Below are positions 9,721 to 19,546 of a DNA stretch of 64,000 nt, one piece after another. Numbering within the stretch: position 1 is the stretch's first letter; each line of letters starts with the position of its first letter. Origin of the DNA: Ulvibacter algarum (GTDB lineage Bacteria; Bacteroidota; Bacteroidia; Flavobacteriales; Flavobacteriaceae); NCBI GenBank assembly GCA_947488905.1, contig CANLBJ010000001.1, positions 372,001 through 436,000 of the forward strand, in the 5' to 3' direction. The notes under the pieces are model-generated. The model had not been told where the DNA came from. It searched no databases and saw only the letters and a program-made list of their open reading frames with translations. The position numbers and the translations under genes were made by a program.

Positions 9721-10311
9721 CTAAATATGCTTTCCTTTTTCCCAGCCATGTTTACCAAGATATTGGTCACCACTTTCTACAGCACCTTCTTCTATAGAAG
9801 TTCCCATAGAGTCGTTCCATCTATTTAGGTATCCAAATAATGAGATTACACCTAGCATCTCTACTATTTCGCCTTCGTCCCAATACTTGTATAAACGTTC
9901 TTTAATTTCTGCATCTACAGCATTTGGCACCATAGAAGCTTGTAATGAGAAGTCTAGCGCAGCACGCTCTGCCTCACTAAAAGCAGGATGTGTTCTGTAT
10001 TCCCAGATATTATCTAATTGTTCTTGCTCTGCACCATAGCGCTCTGCGGCTCTTATGGCGTGGGCTTGGCAATAGCGGCATCCTGTGGCGTTACTACTTA
10101 CCCAAGCAATCATTCTTTTAAGGGCTGAGGTCACACGACCTTCATTTGCCATCACTGCTTTATTTAAGTTTATAAAAGCGCGACTTATGGCAGGTCTGCG
10201 TTGCATAGTTAAAACACTATTGGGGCAAAACCCGAGTGTTTCATTAAAAAAATCTGCAAGCTCTTGCGTTGTTTCGTCGTGATCTGGAGATAGTGGGGTT
10301 ACTAACGGCAT
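9721..10311 (-). CDS. Carboxymuconolactone decarboxylase / AhpD-like peroxidase-related protein
   Basis: 196 residues, all-helical. The AhpD-type active site CRYCQAH (Cys-X2-Cys followed by His) is present in the middle of the chain, preceded by the helix with LKRMIAWVSS. Such proteins act as peroxidase or alkylhydroperoxidase-like disulfide enzymes; the exact substrate is unknown. A -7 box TAGCTTTG lies at 10330-10337, giving a leader of only about 12 nt. Single gene, divergent from recJ. Confidence 0.82.
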   Translation of the reverse strand: MPLVTPLSPDHDETTQELADFFNETLGFCPNSVLTMQRRPAISRAFINLNKAVMANEGRVTSALKRMIAWVSSNATGCRYCQAHAIRAAERYGAEQEQLDNIWEYRTHPAFSEAERAALDFSLQASMVPNAVDAEIKERLYKYWDEGEIVEMLGVISLFGYLNRWNDSMGTSIEEGAVESGDQYLGKHGWEKGKHI

Positions 10312-10425
10312 ATTATGTTTGGTTTTCTACAAAGCTAAATATTTCAAACTTATATTAAGTATTGTGTGAGATAATTATGAAATTTAGAATATTAGTCGCA
10401 ATTACTTTTTGTAATTTACATCCCT

Positions 10426-12114
10426 ATGCGCTGGAACATCTTACCAAAATCAGATTTAAATAATATAGAACACCTATGTGAAAACTTAGGGGTTGATGCT
10501 TCAATTGCTAATCTGCTAGTTCAAAGAGGGATTACCTCATTTGATGAGGCTAAAGATTTTTTTAGACCGAAACTTGAAGATCTTCATGATCCTTTTTTAA
10601 TGAAAGACATGATGCTGGCTGTAGAGAGAATAGAAAAGGCGATTGCCGGTGGCGAAAACATTCTAGTGTTTGGAGATTATGATGTTGATGGTACCACGAG
10701 CGTAGCATTAATGAGTAGTTATCTAAAAACCTATTACCCAAATGTTGCGACATATATTCCAGATAGGTATGAAGAAGGGTATGGGGTTTCTTATAAAGGG
10801 ATAGACTTTGCAGAAGACAATAATGTTTCACTAATTATCGCATTAGATTGTGGTGTAAAAGCTGTTGATAAGGTAAGCTATGCTTCAGAAAAACACATTG
10901 ATTTTATTATTTGTGATCACCATAGACCTGGCCCAGAATTACCAAAAGCAGTTGCTGTTCTTGATCCAAAGAGAGAAGATTGCGACTATCCATTTAAAGA
11001 GCTTTGTGGTTGTGGTGTTGGCTTTAAACTCATACAAGCATTAGGTTCTAGACGAGGGCAAACCATAGAAGATTTTCTGTTATACTTAGACCTTGTTGCC
11101 ACAGCAATAGGTGCAGATATTGTACCTATAATTGGCGAAAATAGGATTCTGGCATATTTCGGATTAAAAGTAATTAATAGCAATCCACGCACGGGATACA
11201 AAGCAATATTAAAGCAAATTAAAAAAGAAGTACTCACCATCACAGATGTTGTTTTTATCATTGGACCGCGCATTAATGCAGCCGGAAGAATGAAGCACGG
11301 GAACCATGCTGTCACCTTGCTTGTAGAGACAGATATGAACAAAGCGGCTGTTTGGGCTGGCGAGATAGAGCAATTTAATCTTGATAGAAGAGAAGCAGAT
11401 AAACGCATTACTCAAGAAGCATTATCGCAAATAAAGAAGCATAAAGAAGAAGATAGAATGACTACGGTTGTCTATCAAGAAGACTGGCATAAAGGGGTTA
11501 TTGGTATAGTAGCTTCTAGATTAACAGAAACGTATTATAGACCTACCTTGGTCTTCACTAAAAGTGGAGATAAACTTGCAGCTTCTGCAAGATCAGTTTC
11601 TGGGTTTGATGTCTATAATGCGCTAGAAGAATGTAGTGAGTTTATTGAGCAGTTTGGTGGGCACAAATACGCTGCAGGATTAACCTTAGATGAGAAGAAC
11701 TTCGGAAATTTTAAAGAAAAATTTGAAGAGGTCGTTTCAAGAACCATAGACCCAAAATTATTGCAACCAGAATTAGCCATCACCATGGAGTTAGACTTAG
11801 CAGATATAACACCAAAATTTCATAGAATTTTAAAACAATTTGCTCCTTTTGGTCCTGGCAATCCTACGCCTGTTTTTATGACTCAAAACCTTACTGAAAC
11901 GGGTTATGGAAAATGTGTGGGCGATGATAAATCTCATTTGCGCATCACCGTTAAACAAGGTCTGTCAAAATACGTTTGTATAGGTTTTGGTATGGGTGAT
12001 AAAAAATCTATTGCCTGCAGCGGCAAACCTTTTAAAGCTGCCTATGTCATTGATGAAAACGAATGGCAAGGCAATGTGAGTTTGCAGTTAAGATTGAAGG
12101 ATATTAAAGAGTAA
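10426..12114 (+). CDS. recJ: Single-stranded-DNA-specific exonuclease RecJ
   Basis: 562 residues. A 5'-3' single-strand exonuclease in recombination and mismatch repair. DHH-family motifs are in order: DYDVDGTTS (motif I), ALDCGVK (II), CDHHRPG (III) and LDLVATAIGADIVP (IV). The DHHA1 part follows with GIVASRLTE, GHKYAAG and APFGPGNPTPVF. The length is normal for Bacteroidota. It is convergent with the envC-like gene. Confidence 0.96.
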   Translation: MRWNILPKSDLNNIEHLCENLGVDASIANLLVQRGITSFDEAKDFFRPKLEDLHDPFLMKDMMLAVERIEKAIAGGENILVFGDYDVDGTTSVALMSSYLKTYYPNVATYIPDRYEEGYGVSYKGIDFAEDNNVSLIIALDCGVKAVDKVSYASEKHIDFIICDHHRPGPELPKAVAVLDPKREDCDYPFKELCGCGVGFKLIQALGSRRGQTIEDFLLYLDLVATAIGADIVPIIGENRILAYFGLKVINSNPRTGYKAILKQIKKEVLTITDVVFIIGPRINAAGRMKHGNHAVTLLVETDMNKAAVWAGEIEQFNLDRREADKRITQEALSQIKKHKEEDRMTTVVYQEDWHKGVIGIVASRLTETYYRPTLVFTKSGDKLAASARSVSGFDVYNALEECSEFIEQFGGHKYAAGLTLDEKNFGNFKEKFEEVVSRTIDPKLLQPELAITMELDLADITPKFHRILKQFAPFGPGNPTPVFMTQNLTETGYGKCVGDDKSHLRITVKQGLSKYVCIGFGMGDKKSIACSGKPFKAAYVIDENEWQGNVSLQLRLKDIKE

Positions 12115-12179
12115 TCCTAAAAACCATTAAAATTTCCGAAGAAATAGCACCTCTTTTTTTATTTCAATTATATATTTAA

Positions 12180-13412
12180 TTACATTCTAAAAATCCAATC
12201 TGCAGGATTTAGCTTACCAGAATCTTTATATACGTAAAACTTCATCATATAGCGGCCATAAGAAGCGTTTTTAGAAACGGTACCTAAAGATTGCTTTGTG
12301 TCTATCTTATCTCCTTTTTTCACCTTCAAATTTGAAAGGTTACTGTATACGGTGATGAAATTTCCGTGTCTAATATAAACCACTCTATTTGCACCTTTTA
12401 ATTGCTGAATCTCCATTACCTCGCCACTAAAAACGGCACGCGCAATAGCATCTTCTTGTGTCGCGATGATCACTCCACTATTTCTGTGGGTGATATTAGG
12501 GTTTGTTTTGTCTTTATAGGTACCATAACGCCCCACCACAACACCTTGCTCTACTGGCCAAGGCAATTTACCTTTATTACTTGTAAAGCTTTTAGCGAGT
12601 GCCTTAGCCTCTGGGGTCATAGCAAATAACTCTCTAGACTCTTTAGAGACTGTGTTTCCTTTTGCCTTAGAAGCTTTATTGGCTCTTGCAATAGCAGCTC
12701 TAATTAAATCGTCAATCTGTTTATCAAGTTTATTTGCTTCTTGCTGTTTCTTTTTTATTTGGGTTGCAAACTTACCTTCATCTTTCTTTAAGGTAGCAAC
12801 AAGCGCTTCTTGAGATTTACGCTCTGCTTCAAGTGTTTTCTTTGCTTTTTTGTTTTCTGAAATGAGCAAGTCTTTTTGCTTTCGCTGGGCGATGAGGTCT
12901 GTGTTAATGGTTTTTAATTTATCAGACTTTTCTTTTATAGCAACGCCTTGCTTTTTGCGGTACTCTGTATATTGTTTCATATACTGTACACGCTTGTAGG
13001 CTTGTAAAAAACTCTCTGATGATAGTAAAAACAACACACGGCTTTGTTGTGATTTACTTTTGTATGATTTGTTAATCATAGCAGCATAATCTTCTTTAAG
13101 ATCCGTGAGTTCACCGCGCAATTGGTCCATTTGAGCCAAGTTATTATTTATTGTTTTTGATAAATAATTAGCTTGCTGGTTGGTCACTCGTATAAGATTT
13201 TCTCTTGCCGAAATGCGCTGATCAAGATCATTAACCTCTGTTAATAGCGATTTTTTTTCTCCTCGTGTTTTAAAAAGAATTATCTCAATTTGTTTTATTT
13301 CGTTAAGTATGTTTTGACGTTTGCGCTCTAGTTCTTTTTGCTTGTCTACTTGTGCAAAACTTGTTGCAGTAGCAATTAAAAGAAAAAGTAAGATGTAGAT
13401 ACGCTTGCTCAA
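12180..13412 (-). CDS. EnvC-like murein hydrolase activator (degenerate M23/LytM domain)
   Basis: 410 residues: signal peptide (cleavage near SFAQ), a long coiled coil over about residues 22-250 rich in Lys/Glu/Gln, and a C-terminal LytM domain from about 285. Catalytic residues of active LytM enzymes look lost: HRNSG in place of the H-x3-D metal motif and YSNL in place of YxHL. That is the state of EnvC-type amidase activators. It probably controls a peptidoglycan amidase at division. It follows the DUF4292 gene by 3 bp and belongs to the TPR-DUF4292-envC unit common in flavobacteria. Confidence 0.85.
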   Translation of the reverse strand: MSKRIYILLFLLIATATSFAQVDKQKELERKRQNILNEIKQIEIILFKTRGEKKSLLTEVNDLDQRISARENLIRVTNQQANYLSKTINNNLAQMDQLRGELTDLKEDYAAMINKSYKSKSQQSRVLFLLSSESFLQAYKRVQYMKQYTEYRKKQGVAIKEKSDKLKTINTDLIAQRKQKDLLISENKKAKKTLEAERKSQEALVATLKKDEGKFATQIKKKQQEANKLDKQIDDLIRAAIARANKASKAKGNTVSKESRELFAMTPEAKALAKSFTSNKGKLPWPVEQGVVVGRYGTYKDKTNPNITHRNSGVIIATQEDAIARAVFSGEVMEIQQLKGANRVVYIRHGNFITVYSNLSNLKVKKGDKIDTKQSLGTVSKNASYGRYMMKFYVYKDSGKLNPADWIFRM

Positions 13413-13415
13413 AAT

Positions 13416-14195
13416 TTATAATTCTATAGGTGAATATCCCTCAGGGATGTTAAAAGAAAAATTGATAGAAGGATTCAGATCTAATTTTCTGTATTCAACT
13501 TCAATCTTAGTTTTTTTGCCGTCATCATTTGTGTTTACCTGTATGTTTGTAGGGAAAGTTTGATTATCTACTAATTGATATTGCCCATAATGAACATCTA
13601 GATGTCGCTTTTCTGAAGGTTGTGAAACACTCTCTTGTGAAACCTTAAAGGTATCTGGATTTAATAGCAGTGAGAAAAAATAATCTCCAGGTTGGTTTTT
13701 AGGTTGTAAACGGTATTTATTAGCAACTATTATTGATGAATAATTATTTGCATTTAGGTCAAAAACAGATTGCCCTAATAAAATTGCCTGCGCTTTATTA
13801 AAATCAATATCTGTACCTAGCCACTTGCTTAATAATGCAAAGTCACCATCAAAATAGGTGTTGCCGATGGTTTCATAATATTGCACACTATTTTTAGTAA
13901 TTAATGCCTTTGCAATAGTAACCCCAAGAAGAGATGCCTTTATCCAGATTTTTTCATCTTTCTGCATTCGTAAACTTACGGTAATACCTTGTGATTTTTT
14001 CTCATCTTCATAAGACACATACATTCTTCCAGCTAGTGTATTAAAGTTGGGTTCTGCGTTTTTATGCGATGCAATTATAGATTTTAATGCCAGAGATTTG
14101 TCTGCAGTACTTGACCCAGTTACAGGTTTTATACCGCCGCAAGAAGTAAGAAATAGACTGACAATAATTAAAAATGAATAATAAGTGTACTTCAT
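13416..14195 (-). CDS. DUF4292 lipoprotein
   Basis: 259 residues when started at the ATG at 14195. The longer frame from 14231 would put 12 odd residues before a perfect lipoprotein signal and overlap the preceding gene. The signal ends in LTSC (MKYTYYSFLIIVSLFLTSC), so the protein is a lipoprotein. The rest is beta-rich and fits the DUF4292 family (LolA/LolB-like fold suspected, function unknown). Its position between a TPR protein and the EnvC-like activator suggests a cell-envelope role. Confidence 0.82.
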   Translation of the reverse strand: MKYTYYSFLIIVSLFLTSCGGIKPVTGSSTADKSLALKSIIASHKNAEPNFNTLAGRMYVSYEDEKKSQGITVSLRMQKDEKIWIKASLLGVTIAKALITKNSVQYYETIGNTYFDGDFALLSKWLGTDIDFNKAQAILLGQSVFDLNANNYSSIIVANKYRLQPKNQPGDYFFSLLLNPDTFKVSQESVSQPSEKRHLDVHYGQYQLVDNQTFPTNIQVNTNDDGKKTKIEVEYRKLDLNPSINFSFNIPEGYSPIEL

Positions 14196-14196
14196 A

Positions 14197-15561
14197 TTAA
14201 TTGATAACGATAGAAGCAGCCTTTTTAGCATACTCGGTTGCTTTTTTAGTATTTCCTTTTAAGGTGTATGCTTTTTCTAATTGTGTAAAAAAGTCTTTTT
14301 CTAGTGTATTGTTGTCTACCACATAATCTACACCAGTTTCTAATGCTTCTATAGCCTCATCTGCATTTTGTAAACCCACGTTTGCCACCCCGTTTAATAA
14401 ATAGAGAAGCGGTTGTGCAGGAAAAATATCTAATCCGTTACTACTGTAAGTTGCGGCTTCTTCAAACTGTCCTACATTAATCAAGACAAGCAATGTGTTT
14501 TTAAGCAGGCTATAATTATCTTCATCATTCTCTAGACCTTTTTTATAAGCAGTAACAGCATCTTCTTTTCTGTCTTTTGCGACATAATAGTCGCCAAGCT
14601 TTTCATAAACGGCTCCATTTTCTTCGGCAAAGTTATTGACCGCTTTCTCTAACGTTTTTTCATATTCTGGGTTTTTCTCTACAAAAGAAATAAAATCTCC
14701 TAATACACGATACTTACTCTCTTTGTCAATAATATCTGAATCAAAAACGACCTCCATAGACTTTACAGCTTCTTTTGTTTCTCCAGAACCTAAGTAAAAC
14801 TTATAAAGCGCAAGATGTACCATCTCACTCTTTGGTTGGTTTTTCAATAATTCTTTAGCCGTTTCAAATGCTTTTTCAATGTTGCCTTCATCACTATACA
14901 AGTAGATAAGACCTAGATAATCTTGCTCTTTTTTAGGGTTAGCATCAACACGCGTTTCTAGTTTTTCAATCTGTTGTTCTTTATTGCCCGTGGCTCTATA
15001 AACAGACTTTCTCAAGTTGTTTCTGTAAACACTTTCTCCCTCATCATGATCTAACTCATCTAGTATTACTATTGCTTCATCATACTGTTTATTACGTATT
15101 AATAAATTTGCAAGGTCTTCTTTATAATCAGGATCTTGCTTTATCAATTCTTTTACTAGCGGTAAAGCTTTTTCATAATTGCGTTGTAAAAAATAGACAT
15201 TGTATAATGACTCCATCACATCTAATTGATCTGGCTTATAAGCAAGTACACCCTCAAAATGAACCTCTGCGGCATTATATTTTTTAAGAAGGACTAAGTT
15301 TTTTCCTTTTTCAAAAGAGACAACCGCTAGGTTCTCCTCATTGCCTGTAGCAGCACGAGCTGCTGCATCTAAGGCATTTAAAGCCAACTCGTAGTTCTCT
15401 ATCCCTTTTTGTTTTAAAGCCTCAAAAAAAGCTTCTTGAAACTCGTCTGTAACATTCCCTAAATCATCTGTAGGTTCATCTCCCACATTTTCTTGGGCAT
15501 AGTTAACTGCAGAATAAAGCAATCCACATATGAGTACTATATATTTAAAGTTTATTTTCAA
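14197..15561 (-). CDS. Tetratricopeptide repeat protein, exported
   Basis: 454 residues. A signal peptide (cleaved near NYAQ) is followed by an acidic stretch and then at least nine helix-turn-helix TPR-like repeats (for example YNAAEVHFEGVLAYKPDQ, YEKALPLVKELIKQDPD, FETAKELLKNQPKS). TPR solenoids are protein-binding scaffolds; the partner is unknown. The stop is 2 bp before the DUF4292 start, so the two are translationally close and probably function together in the envelope. Confidence 0.85.
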   Translation of the reverse strand: MKINFKYIVLICGLLYSAVNYAQENVGDEPTDDLGNVTDEFQEAFFEALKQKGIENYELALNALDAAARAATGNEENLAVVSFEKGKNLVLLKKYNAAEVHFEGVLAYKPDQLDVMESLYNVYFLQRNYEKALPLVKELIKQDPDYKEDLANLLIRNKQYDEAIVILDELDHDEGESVYRNNLRKSVYRATGNKEQQIEKLETRVDANPKKEQDYLGLIYLYSDEGNIEKAFETAKELLKNQPKSEMVHLALYKFYLGSGETKEAVKSMEVVFDSDIIDKESKYRVLGDFISFVEKNPEYEKTLEKAVNNFAEENGAVYEKLGDYYVAKDRKEDAVTAYKKGLENDEDNYSLLKNTLLVLINVGQFEEAATYSSNGLDIFPAQPLLYLLNGVANVGLQNADEAIEALETGVDYVVDNNTLEKDFFTQLEKAYTLKGNTKKATEYAKKAASIVIN

Positions 15562-15574
15562 AATAAAAATTTCT

Positions 15575-15639
15575 GGTCGAGCGCAGTCGAGACCTATTTG
15601 TGTATCCCCTAACTTATTAACCTCTCGACTGTGCTCGAG
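15575..15639. repeat. Pair of TCGAC-type palindromic elements
   Basis: Two related inverted elements, at 15575-15594 and 15622-15639, have a core of TCGAGCGCAGTCGAGA and its near-complement. They can fold together into a long hairpin or each alone. A third, decayed copy (AGGTCT...AGACCT) lies around 17203-17225. Such elements recur between genes in flavobacterial genomes. Confidence 0.6.
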
Positions 15640-15656
15640 GGATCATGGTATAAATA

Positions 15657-16673
15657 TTATTTTAACTGTGAATAATCACCAATACTCACATTTGTAAACT
15701 TACCGTCAAAATGTGCGTGATTACCAATCATAGCATTGTCTAAAGTAGCATTTTTAATGGTTGTATTGGTTTGAATAATACTATTTTTAATAGTGCTATC
15801 TTCAATTACAGTATCTTTTCCTATTGAGGCAAAAGGACCAACAACGCTATTTTTAATCACAACGCCTTCGCCTATAAAGCAAGGTTCTATAATTTCTGCA
15901 TTTTCAGTAATAATATTTTCTGAAATAAGCTGCTCGTTTGCTTCTGCTAGAAAACCTAACATTCTTCTGTTGGTTTCTACGGTTACTTCTTTGTTACCAC
16001 AGTCCATCCATTCACTAACGGTTCCTGTTTTAAAAACTTTTCCATCTGCCATCATACGCTTAATACCATCGTTAATCTGATATTCTCCGCCATTAATAAT
16101 GTTATTGTCTAGTACATATTGCAGTTCGTTTTTCAATACCGAAACGTCCTTGAAATAATAGATTCCAATTACAGCTTGATCACTCACAAAGGTTTCTGGC
16201 TTTTCTACAAGCTCTACAATCTCTTCTTTTTCATTTAAGTTAACCACCCCGTATGCCGAAGGATTATCTACTTTTTTAGTCCAGATTACAGCATCTGCCT
16301 CTTTATCTAGATCAAAGTCTGCACGTATTAAAGTATCTGCATATGCAATTACCGCTGGCCCACTTAAAGAAGGTTCTGCACACATAATAGCATGTCCTGT
16401 TCCTTTAGGATCTAGTTGACGATAAATACTAGGCTTTGCACCAAGTTCTTTTGCAAGTTCTTTTAAGCTCTCTACCACATCATCACCAAAAAAAGCTGGA
16501 TCTCCTAAAATAAAGGCAATCTCCTCAATATCTTGATTTAAAACGCCAACAATATCTGCCACTAATCTATGAACGATGGGTTTTCCCGCCACAGGTATTA
16601 ATGGTTTTGGTACTGTTAAACTATGTGGGCGAAGACGACTCCCTCGGCCCGCCATTGGTACAATTATTTTCAT
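15657..16673 (-). CDS. Sugar-1-phosphate nucleotidyltransferase
   Basis: 338 residues. The N-terminal nucleotidyltransferase signature GRGSRLRPHSLTVPKPLIPV is complete, with the catalytic-domain segment VIAYADTLI and a WTKK region. The C-terminal 90 residues are hexapeptide repeats of a left-handed beta helix (ISENIITENAEIIEPCFIG pattern). It probably makes an NDP-sugar for cell-surface polysaccharide. It sits after dut, and the flippase is two genes upstream, consistent with surface glycan assembly. Confidence 0.88.
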   Translation of the reverse strand: MKIIVPMAGRGSRLRPHSLTVPKPLIPVAGKPIVHRLVADIVGVLNQDIEEIAFILGDPAFFGDDVVESLKELAKELGAKPSIYRQLDPKGTGHAIMCAEPSLSGPAVIAYADTLIRADFDLDKEADAVIWTKKVDNPSAYGVVNLNEKEEIVELVEKPETFVSDQAVIGIYYFKDVSVLKNELQYVLDNNIINGGEYQINDGIKRMMADGKVFKTGTVSEWMDCGNKEVTVETNRRMLGFLAEANEQLISENIITENAEIIEPCFIGEGVVIKNSVVGPFASIGKDTVIEDSTIKNSIIQTNTTIKNATLDNAMIGNHAHFDGKFTNVSIGDYSQLK

Positions 16674-16732
16674 TTTAAATGTTTTATGTTCAATTTCTGT
16701 AAAAACAGAAATCTAATTAAAGTTTTGCTAGA

Positions 16733-17170
16733 CTATTTTACTCCAGTAGAACCAAAACCACCTTCACCTCTTACGGTATTAGACAGCTCTGTTACTTCTT
16801 CAAAAACAGCACGCTCATGTTTTGCAATCACAAGCTGAGCAATTCGCTCTCCATTTTCTATAGTAAAATCTTCATTACTCAAGTTAACAAGAATAACGCC
16901 AATCTCTCCACGATAATCTGCATCTATGGTTCCAGGACTATTTAACACGGTAATTCCCTTTTTTGCAGCAAGACCACTTCTGGGTCTTACTTGTGCCTCA
17001 TAACCTATAGGTAATTCTATAAAAAGACCTGTTTTAACAATAGCACGTTGCAAAGGCTTTAGGGTAGATGATTCTGCTACGTTTGCTCGTATATCCATAC
17101 CAGCACTTGCTATGGTCTCATAACTTGGTAGTGGATGGTTAGACTTGTTTATTATTTTTATGTTTTGCAT
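16733..17170 (-). CDS. dut: dUTP diphosphatase
   Basis: 145 residues. Hydrolyses dUTP to dUMP and pyrophosphate, keeping uracil out of DNA. All five trimeric dUTPase motifs are present: [32 protein letters not shown] and the C-terminal P-loop-like [10 protein letters not shown]. Length is typical. It lies between the flippase and the nucleotidyltransferase genes. Confidence 0.97.
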   Translation of the reverse strand: MQNIKIINKSNHPLPSYETIASAGMDIRANVAESSTLKPLQRAIVKTGLFIELPIGYEAQVRPRSGLAAKKGITVLNSPGTIDADYRGEIGVILVNLSNEDFTIENGERIAQLVIAKHERAVFEEVTELSNTVRGEGGFGSTGVK

Positions 17171-17232
17171 TAAGTAAAATCGTTAAAGTATTCTATTAAA
17201 AGGAGGTCTCGACTGTACTAGACCTGATGTCG

Positions 17233-18693
17233 TTAATTCTTGATCATTTTTTTTAGCTCTTTTTTTTCTAAAAAGAACACTGCTAGCAAAAATACCAATA
17301 ATAAGGCAGTTCCTATGATGAGATTTCTATCAAATATATAGAATGATAGGAACCCAAAACCTGTAGCAACTAATAGGTAAGTTACTATTTTCTTAACATC
17401 ATAAGGCACCCTATAATATTTCCGCCCTAAAAAATAGCTTGCAAGCATCATTGCACCATAAGCTGCGAGTGTTGCAATGGCTGCACCTTTATAGCTTATT
17501 AATGGTATAAGTGCAAAGTTCACCACTAATGTAATTACAGCCCCAAAAACAGAAATATAAGCGCCATACTTGGTGCGATCTGTAACTTTATACCAAACAG
17601 AGAGGTTATGATATATACCCAAACATAAATTTGCTAATAATATAAAAGGGACAATAGAAATTGCAACCCAGTAGGCTTCATTTCTAATTAATAATACTTT
17701 TAAAATATCTATATATACCATCACGACTAAGAAAATAATACAACCAAAAATGGTAAAGTATTTTGTGATAACCGCATAGGTGTTTTTTGCATTTTCCTCT
17801 TTAGCATGGTTAAAAAAGAAAGGTTCAATACCCAACCTAAAAGCGGTGGCAAACAAAGTCATAAACACACCTAGTTTATAACAGGCGGCATAGACGCCAA
17901 CTTCACTTTCTGCTATATCTGCGGGTAGTAAGTAGTCTAGTAGAATTTTATCAAAAACTTCGTTGATAGAGAATGCAATCCCTGCAATTAGTACTGGAAA
18001 TGCGTAACGCATCATCTGTTTCCAGAGTGCCATATCAAACTTAAATTTGATTTTAAAATATAGCGGCAACACCATTAATAGGGTTGCTCCACTAGCAATA
18101 ATGTTTGCCCAAAAAATGAAATCTACTGGATTTTTTGCCATTTGACACATACCCAAAAACACATCTGAGTTCCCGTTATCTAGTTCTGGTAAAGCCAGAA
18201 AAAAGAATAAATTAAAGCCTAAGTTAATTACTACACTTAAAATTTTCACCAATGCATATTTAAGTGGTTTTCCATTGGCGCGATACCATACAAAGGGAAT
18301 TACCACCAGAGCGTCGAGCACCAGAATCTGTAAAGACCAAACAACATACCGCACATCAAAACCAATGTAGTTTGCGATATAATCTTTAAATAAATAAACA
18401 AATATAAATACGGCGATTGATGAGATAGTAATTGAGGTAAGTGCAGTAGATTGTACTAAGGGTTTATTCGCATCTTCTTTATTGATAAATCTAAAAAAGG
18501 CAGTTTCCATCCCATAGCTTAGTAGAACATTACCTAATACAATATAAGCCATTAAGGTTGCATAAACCCCAAATGAGGCAGGCTCTAGTACAGAAGTGTA
18601 AAGAGGCACCAGCACAAAAGCAAAAGCACGCGGAAGCACCGTCGCTAGACCGTAAATAAATGTTTGTTTAAAGAGTTTTTTATAAAGGCTCAA
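17233..18693 (-). CDS. Polysaccharide flippase (MOP superfamily)
   Basis: 486 residues with about 14 hydrophobic helices. The opening (KKLFKQTFIYGLATVLPRAFAFVLVPLYTS) is typical of Wzx/RfbX-like lipid-linked oligosaccharide flippases in the MOP superfamily. It should move undecaprenyl-linked glycan units across the inner membrane. Length and topology are normal. It is followed by dut and a sugar nucleotidyltransferase and preceded 15 bp upstream by a small lipoprotein gene. Confidence 0.85.
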   Translation of the reverse strand: MSLYKKLFKQTFIYGLATVLPRAFAFVLVPLYTSVLEPASFGVYATLMAYIVLGNVLLSYGMETAFFRFINKEDANKPLVQSTALTSITISSIAVFIFVYLFKDYIANYIGFDVRYVVWSLQILVLDALVVIPFVWYRANGKPLKYALVKILSVVINLGFNLFFFLALPELDNGNSDVFLGMCQMAKNPVDFIFWANIIASGATLLMVLPLYFKIKFKFDMALWKQMMRYAFPVLIAGIAFSINEVFDKILLDYLLPADIAESEVGVYAACYKLGVFMTLFATAFRLGIEPFFFNHAKEENAKNTYAVITKYFTIFGCIIFLVVMVYIDILKVLLIRNEAYWVAISIVPFILLANLCLGIYHNLSVWYKVTDRTKYGAYISVFGAVITLVVNFALIPLISYKGAAIATLAAYGAMMLASYFLGRKYYRVPYDVKKIVTYLLVATGFGFLSFYIFDRNLIIGTALLLVFLLAVFFLEKKELKKMIKN

Positions 18694-18708
18694 ATGGTAA
18701 AATATGTA

Positions 18709-19227
18709 TTAGTCAATCCCGTTAGGATTTTGAGATGGTAGAGCAAGAGCTTGTAATTCTTTAATATCATCTATTTTATAATAATAAATCTTACCTTGAT
18801 ATTCATAACTAAAAACCGCTTCACCTACTTTTAAATCAAAAGGAAAAACATCGCGAGGCTTGTTTTGAGTTTCTTTAACTGAGTTACTGTCCATAACAAA
18901 GTCTTTTTTAGCATCTTTAAATGTTGCTACATATTTCACCCTAATACGCGGGTTTGTTTTTGCTGCAACTACTTGTTCTCTGTAGTATAAGTTTTTAAAA
19001 ACAACACCCTCTTTTACATTGGAAACAGGGACTTCTAATAGAACACCAGAACCTCCTTCTTTTGTGCCGGCAGTATATTTTTGTGCGGTAACACCTGCTA
19101 TCACAAAAGGTGGGTTTTGCTGAAATGTGATAGATTCGCCATTTGCCTTTGCATTGCCACAACTGTTATAACTTAAAAGAGTTAGGGACATTGTAATAAT
19201 TGCAAAAAGAGATTTAAGAGATTTCAT
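18709..19227 (-). CDS. Exported hypothetical protein, probable lipoprotein
   Basis: 172 residues. A hydrophobic N-terminus ends in YNSCGN, a weak lipobox. The mature part is beta-rich with repeated Lys/Asp and includes VKYVATFKDAKKDFV and FSYEYQGKIYYYKID. I do not recognise a family. It precedes the flippase gene by 15 bp and may share its transcript. An upstream TATCTTTA about 15 bp before the start could be the -7 box. Confidence 0.6.
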   Translation of the reverse strand: MKSLKSLFAIITMSLTLLSYNSCGNAKANGESITFQQNPPFVIAGVTAQKYTAGTKEGGSGVLLEVPVSNVKEGVVFKNLYYREQVVAAKTNPRIRVKYVATFKDAKKDFVMDSNSVKETQNKPRDVFPFDLKVGEAVFSYEYQGKIYYYKIDDIKELQALALPSQNPNGID

Positions 19228-19442
19228 AATACTGTGGTTTTATACTGTAAAGATAGTTATCCATTATTAAAAATGTTACACTGTTTTTATATTGAGCTTG
19301 TTTGATAGATTTTGATTTTTTTTTAAGAACTATTAAAATCTTAGGATTAGTATATCTTCTAATCAAGCTGTCCACCTCGCCCTGAAAAATGTTGAAAAGA
19401 ATTAGGGTTGTGATTTTTTTCATATTTCTGAAATAAATAAAA

Positions 19443-19475
19443 AAACCTCTTAAATCATAAAGATTTAAGAGGTTT
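19443..19475. terminator. Strong hairpin terminator downstream of the atp operon
   Basis: A perfect 14-bp stem (19443-19456 with 19462-19475) around ATAAA, flanked by T and A runs on both sides. It lies about 70 bp beyond the atpG stop on the minus strand and should end the ATP synthase transcript. The 319 bp from 19228 to 19546 hold only this and no convincing gene. Confidence 0.85.
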
Positions 19476-19546
19476 AAATATGTAAACTAAACAAAGGGTA
19501 GTGAGTGATTAAAAAAAGCAGGATGCTTTCTTAAAATTGCACCGAA

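Noticed and set aside
19214-19423. 69-codon minus-strand frame before the 19227 gene
   Set aside because: It overlaps the start of the lipoprotein gene and has no recognisable domain or suitable context.
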